Assembly: GCA_002683195.1 (NCBI GenBank)
Contig: NYSW01000043.1
Span: 11,875-30,567, forward strand
DNA from: Phycisphaerae bacterium
Lineage (GTDB): Bacteria; Planctomycetota; Phycisphaerae; Phycisphaerales; SM1A02
DNA length: 18,693 bases
Direction: 5' to 3'
Below are positions 18,164 through 18,693 of the stretch, piece after piece. Every line of letters starts with the position of its first letter. Position 1 is the stretch's first letter. The notes beneath the pieces are model-generated. The model was not told the origin of the DNA. It made no database searches and saw only the letters and a program-made list of their open reading frames with translations. A program made the position numbers and the translations under genes.

Positions 18164-18693
18164 CTATTGGACGGTCATTCCGCCGTTCACGTGGATGTTC
18201 TGGCCGGTGATGAAACCTGCCGCATCCCCGGCGAGAAAAGTCACACAACCGGCGACGTCCGCCGGGACACCCCATCGATCCATCGGAATGAGCGCCCGGT
18301 AGGCATCCTTCTCCTCCTGAGGATCCGCATCATGACGCGCCACGGGGATCCAGCCCGGAGAAACCATGTTCACCGTGATGTTCCAGGGCGCGAGTTCGGT
18401 GGCCATGGATCGATTCCAACCGTTCTGTCCCGCTTTCGCGGCGACGTAGGGACTGAAGTCACCGACCCCCCGAGCGACCACTTCGCTGCCGATGTTGATG
18501 ATCCGACCACGCCTCCGGGCCTTCATTCCAGGCAGCACGGCCTTGGCCAGCAGAAACGGGCTGCGGATGAAGAAATCGAGCATCGACTGGTGGAACTCCC
18601 AGTCGTAGTCTTCGATCGGTCGATGCGGCTGATCGGGAGTCGCGTTCAGGACCAGGATGTCGATCGGCCCGAGCGATTCTCCGATCTCCCGAA
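18164..18693 (-). CDS. Short-chain dehydrogenase/reductase (SDR), N-terminal part beyond the window
   Basis: The visible 175 C-terminal residues are from a classical SDR oxidoreductase. They begin inside the Rossmann fold at GPIDILVLNA, the usual N-A-G position reading N-A-T. The catalytic serine lies in INIGSEVV, and the Y-x-x-x-K motif is YVAAK in GDFSPYVAAKAGQNG. Next come WNITVNMVSPGWI and the family C-terminus DVAGCVTFLAGDAAGFITGQNIHVNGG. The NAD(P)-binding glycine motif and the start are outside. Its position directly upstream of the sugar importer suggests oxidation or reduction of the imported sugar or a derived polyol or acid; this is inference. The frame is open to the right edge, so the gene is only cut by the window and not visibly damaged. 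Confidence 0.9.
   Translation of the reverse strand, partial: REIGESLGPIDILVLNATPDQPHRPIEDYDWEFHQSMLDFFIRSPFLLAKAVLPGMKARRRGRIINIGSEVVARGVGDFSPYVAAKAGQNGWNRSMATELAPWNITVNMVSPGWIPVARHDADPQEEKDAYRALIPMDRWGVPADVAGCVTFLAGDAAGFITGQNIHVNGGMTVQ

Overview
The window is GC-rich, gene-dense bacterial chromosome with many four-base gene overlaps and several non-ATG starts. I infer a planctomycete, most likely of the Phycisphaerae type. The grounds are a futalosine-route menaquinone gene, a PilM-N-O-B cluster with divergent PilN/PilO, exported CxM...CCxxC metal-motif proteins, and a stand-alone LigD-phosphoesterase-like protein. This rests on family resemblance only; there is no rRNA or other marker here. 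I see no mobile element, CRISPR array, tRNA or rRNA.

Left part (1-4837): mixed strands. S-adenosylhomocysteinase (sahH, minus, running off the left edge) is divergent from an exported three-repeat cysteine protein (plus). The 233-base gap between them holds two inverted repeats. The first is a perfect 10-bp repeat that abuts a TATATT -10 box facing sahH. Converging on the cysteine protein is a minus-strand pair: a TPR lipoprotein followed after 8 bases by an ArsR-type regulator fused to a SAM-dependent methyltransferase domain. That fusion is the architecture expected of a sensor of S-adenosylhomocysteine, so regulator, operator and sahH may form one local circuit. A plus-strand pair follows: a LigD 3'-phosphoesterase-like protein overlapping a DUF456 membrane protein.

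Middle part (4852-11116): all minus strand. The order of transcription is hisS - mqnB (futalosine hydrolase), then a 194-base gap, then pilM - pilN - pilO - pilP-like - pilB. The pil genes encode the cytoplasmic and inner-membrane platform and the assembly ATPase of a type IV pilus or type II secretion-like machine. No secretin, PilC/GspF or pilin gene is visible.

Right part (11113-18693): still minus strand. An SDR oxidoreductase (cut by the right edge) is followed by a complete CUT2-type sugar ABC importer (substrate-binding lipoprotein, double ATPase, permease) and a lipoprotein aldose 1-epimerase. Together these would capture, mutarotate, import and oxidise or reduce a monosaccharide that I cannot name. 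A strong hairpin then separates this group from a small membrane protein and hisS.

The most interesting local signals are the sahH / ArsR-methyltransferase / operator arrangement, the triple CxM...CCxxC exported protein sharing that control region, the PilM with a large charged insertion, and a 14-bp palindrome at a possibly leaderless hisS start.
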